Below, in pieces: positions 61,009-64,000 of a stretch of DNA of 64,000 bases. The stretch lies in NCBI GenBank assembly GCA_027382625.1, contig JAJKFJ010020820.1:1-64000 (forward strand). Reading direction: 5' to 3'. Both the position numbers and the translations under genes were made by a program. The first letter of the stretch is position 1, and each line of letters starts with the position of its first letter. The DNA comes from Tetmemena sp. SeJ-2015. Lineage: Eukaryota > Ciliophora > Spirotrichea > Sporadotrichida > Oxytrichidae. The notes under the pieces were generated by a model, which saw nothing but the letters and a program-made list of their open reading frames with translations, searched no databases and had not been told where the DNA came from.

Positions 61009-63605
61009 ATGTCGTTTGTATCTGACGCATCATTTACGCAAGTCAAAAATACCGCACATCTGCCAGAGAAAGAATACTCACAGAGGCTAATCATTTTTCT
61101 CTATGGGCTGATCTTCGTTTGCAATCTTCTCATAAACATAGATCATGGGTCTATTCTTTTAATAAACACATTGACACTATTCATTTGAATTGATTCCTGC
61201 GGCTACTCTTAATTTGAAGCAAGATCTAAGTATAAACAACGTGGAATTAGGAGTGTTGGGAAGTTTGGTCTACCTTGGCTTGACCACAGGTAAATTACAG
61301 CTCGTTTAAGTTCAGTTTGTAACATTTATAGGGTCAATGGTTGCCACTCCGATTTTCAGTATGATGACTGCGAAGCTATAATAAATTAAGGTTTACTATA
61401 TCTAAAGTAGCGCATTATAATCATGATTCTAAGTTTCCTTTTAAATGCTGGTTCACTTGTACTTTTCACGCTTTCAAATAGTTTCCTACTGCTGTCTGTT
61501 TCTCGATTCTTAGTTGGGTTTTGTCAGGTATGCTTTTTGAATTTTTTTTTCATGAGCTAGATTTATGATCAGTAGGATAAATTTCACTTTCGAAATTATT
61601 ATTATTATAAAGTCTTATTTACTATATTGTAGGTCTTCGTTTGCATATATTTCCCCGTGTGGGTAGATACCTTTGGCAAGCCACATTAAAAGACATTCAT
61701 GCTTACTCTGCTTATGCTTGCACCGCCTATCGGCGTGGTTATGGGTTATGCTATGACAGCTATTATGATCGCTAATTTTACCTGGCAGTATGCTTTCTAC
61801 CTATAGTCGGTCATGATAGCGCCTTGTTTAATTGCTTTCCTAATCACTCCTTCTAAATATTTTGACATCGAAACTGCTGTCGAAGAAATTAAAATGTAAA
61901 GTACGAAGGAGAGCAAAAGTACTACTCGAGTTCAGAGCTAGCAGAGAAGGCACATCTCATTTGCATTATAGAAACCCAAGCTAGTAAAAAGAGAGAGCGA
62001 TCTGGATGCTATAAATAATAACACTCCCTAAATGGAATCTTTGATCGATTAAAAGTAAATTTCTCCTTTTTCAAGAAGCAGAAATGGAACAATTTACGGT
62101 AAATAAGCAAATCATATTCCCAGAATTTCAGAGAAGGATTAATTTGGCTTGTCAGCTGTAAGTATATTTATGCATCTTAAATCTCTAGGAATTATTCGCA
62201 AACCAAAGACTGAGAAAGATGTCAGGGAGATTGAGTTTTCACAACAGTTCAACAAACTCTCCCCAAAGATAAAAAAGTCTTATTACAATTCAAGAGTAAT
62301 TGATGCTCCAAGAAAAGGCTAACTCAATGCAAATTCTGAGAGATCTAGGCAAGAATAAACCTTACATCTTCATAGTCGTAGCTCTATCACTTCTTTACTT
62401 CGTGATTACTGGAATTCAGTTCTGGATATCAGACTATCTCTAAGTAGTGCTTAATGTTGACCAAGCTACTGTCTTCATTTTCTATTCCTTCTCCTGTATT
62501 TCTGGACCAACCATCGGTGTCCTAGTTGGAGGAGTTGTGATTCACTCTTAAGGCGGGTACTCCAGTCCAAATGCCTTGAAGATATGTTTCATAGTGGCAA
62601 CTTTGGCAGTTCTAGTGAGTATACCTGCTCCTTTCGTGAGCAACTTTTAGATCTTTGCACTATTGATCTGGCTTTTGCTTTTCTTTGGAGGCTTCATCGT
62701 TCCAATTATGACAGGCCTGATCCTTACTTTAGTAAGCATAGAGTAAAGAACAGTTGCAAACTCTGTGGCGAACTTATCCTATAACTTACTAGGATATCTC
62801 CCTTCGCCATTCCTCTATGGACTGATTTAGTCACTATTAGGTGGAAGCACATCCAGAGCTGGCATGATTTTGCTAATGTTCTCCTCTGTAATTGCACTTG
62901 GGTGTGTTCTCGCTGCGATGTACTATAAAAATTTAAGTGACTCGAAGGTCAATATCAAGCCAGCTTTTAAAACAAGGAACAATTAGTATGGAATAGAGTC
63001 AGACCTCGAGAAATCGTAATCAATATCTATTATTTTATTATTCACTTTATTAAATCTATGCTGGAAAAGTATTATGAAACGCATTTATACAGTCCTAAGT
63101 TTTAGGAAAGTTTCATCCACCTTCCCGATTCGGATAGCAAGAATTAATTTCAGTCTCAGTTTAGAGAATCTTTGCTTCAATAGAATAATTAAATTCCTAA
63201 ATGAAGTTTAATTATAGTTTGAATATAAGAGAGGCCCTTATAAAAACTCTGATGGAATATCACTAAATAAAACTCCAACTTTTGAAGAGTGTAATAAATC
63301 TACGGGCTATCTACCAGTTCAAATCAACGAGAAAAATCAGTCCTAAAAGTCTGGAGTTTTTAATGAAAGAGAAAAGTAGATTAGAACAGCTAAAGTGCTC
63401 ATCTTAGATTGAACGAAGAGGAGGATGAAGATGATTCACATGGACCTGACGGCTATTAATAAATTGGAGATAGACCTGAATAGAATGAAACTCTTTCGAT
63501 AGTTATCAAGCTATGAAGCAGATAGATGACATGGATGTAGATATCATCAAAGCTCAGCTGAGCAAGAATTCTTCACTGTATGAAACGATTGTGAGATTTA
63601 CTTGA
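61009..63605 (+). CDS. MFS transporter, Spinster-like, with long cytoplasmic tail
   Basis: ATG 61009 (MSFVSDASFTQVKNTAHL), then the first span (LIIFLYGLIFVCNLLINIDH) and, after an intron, LNNVELGVLGSLVYLGLTTG, with a further stretch of spans to 61860. A central loop rich in Lys/Ser precedes the second half of the bundle (62340-62930: KPYIFIVVALSLLYFVITGI, SCISGPTIGVLVGGVVIHSQ). The motif order matches Spinster-type lysosomal lipid/sugar-phosphate transporters. A 74-nt GT-AG intron (63016-63089) joins the membrane domain to SPKFQESFIHLPDSD. Three candidate IESs (63189-63211, 63381-63408, 63469-63502) each restore the frame, extending the acidic Gln-rich tail to TGA 63603-63605. Without them the tail stops at 63202-63204. 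Several upstream introns are only roughly placed. Confidence 0.82.
63189..63211 (+). other. candidate IES in MFS tail, TTAA pointer, removes a TGA
   Basis: TTAA at 63189-63192 and 63208-63211, 19 nt apart, spanning the TGA at 63202. Deleting 19 nt joins LLQQNNQ to LQFEYKRGPYKNSDG in one frame. Confidence 0.5.
63381..63408 (+). other. candidate IES in MFS tail, TTAGA pointer
   Basis: TTAGA at 63381-63385 and 63404-63408, 23 nt apart. Deletion joins NEREKQIR to LNEEEDEDDSHGPDGY and avoids the TGA near 63411. Confidence 0.6.
63469..63502 (+). other. candidate IES in MFS tail, GATAG pointer
   Basis: GATAG at 63469-63473 and 63498-63502, 29 nt apart. Deletion joins QQIGD to SYQAMKQIDDMDVD in one frame ending at TGA 63603. 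Confidence 0.6.
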
Positions 63606-63761
63606 ATATTAATTTAAAAGTATTTCATCAGCATGGTAAAATGGATGTCTCAAGGCTAATTTATTATAAAGTTAGCATAAATTAATACAAATTAATGTCT
63701 ATAGTTTGCAGATTATAGTTTAAATGTAAGAAAATTCTAGCTCATCCTTTCTTTAGAAAAA

Positions 63762-64000
63762 ATGACACGAAAAGCAACAAAAGCGATGAGACTACAGAAT
63801 CCTTTCTACCTCATGATATGCCTTGGCGTCTTTTAAGCTCTCCTAACTTAGGTCTCAGCATTCGGTTTTGATTTGGGCAAAACATTCAAGATAGCTAAAG
63901 GGTTCACATCGGGCTTGATTGACAATCAAATGAAGATGAGTCCGATTAGACCCTCAGAGTGTTGGGCAGACGTGTAAAACTAAGGCTTCATTTTCTTCGA
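63762..64000 (+). CDS. secreted or membrane-anchored protein, partial (runs off window)
   Basis: ATG 63762 (MTRKATKAMRLQNPFYLMIC) gives a basic n-region and hydrophobic core ending LTQVSAFG, a good signal peptide. The mature part starts FDLGKTFKIAKGFTSGLIDN and includes SPIRPSECWADVQN before the window ends. No family is recognised from about 79 residues. Confidence 0.65.

Overview
This is AT-rich, gene-dense nuclear DNA of a ciliate that reads UAA and UAG as glutamine and uses UGA as its only stop. In the RNA polymerase I large subunit, TAG sits exactly at invariant Gln positions (after the NADFDGDE segment, and in GLIQD), and TAA is read through inside the CxxC..CPGH zinc motif. About 33 genes lie on both strands with very short spacers, a mix of roughly 23-80 nt GT-AG introns, and some overlapping gene ends. 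I see no C4A4/G4T4 telomere repeats and no tRNA or rRNA genes. The code and genes look spirotrich/hypotrich-like, but this is not a gene-sized macronuclear nanochromosome.

The main observation is that many reading frames are broken by very short segments (19-72 nt) flanked by 2-5 bp direct repeats. Deleting the segment plus one repeat copy restores the frame, removes an in-frame TGA, or restores a catalytic motif that an uninterrupted paralog has. I interpret these as internal eliminated sequences (IESs) with pointers, so the window is probably germline (micronuclear) DNA. A non-LTR retrotransposon fragment with an open reverse transcriptase frame fits that reading.

Layout. 1-9.5 kb (minus strand): RNA polymerase I subunit RPA1 (C-terminus off the window), a hypothetical gene, a Pumilio protein and a short hypothetical gene. 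9.8-19.3 kb: a small hypothetical gene, a Gln-rich protein, a small plus-strand gene, molybdenum cofactor enzyme MOCS1A/MoaA, and a FANCM/Mph1 DNA-repair helicase. 19.4-30.9 kb: a long plus-strand coiled-coil protein facing a HEAT/TOG-like protein, then a low-complexity protein. 31-38.1 kb: an ABCG half-transporter, the retroelement, and four small genes including a P-loop ATPase. 38-42.8 kb: two hypothetical genes, a multi-span membrane protein fused to a pseudokinase, and an OMS1-like methyltransferase. 42.9-49.1 kb: two GH27 alpha-galactosidase paralogs on either side of a PP2C phosphatase. 49.5-60 kb: a basic hypothetical protein, a large Cadg-like membrane protein, a coiled-coil protein and a cyclic-nucleotide-binding protein. 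60-64 kb (plus strand): a METTL21-like methyltransferase, an MFS transporter, and the start of a secreted protein. The genes look like an ordinary mixed neighbourhood rather than a functional cluster.

Two islands (about 1759-2345 and 55340-55650) are full of homopolymer runs and interrupt genes. They look like low-quality sequence or foreign insertions. Exon boundaries are hand-read and approximate except where exact positions are given.
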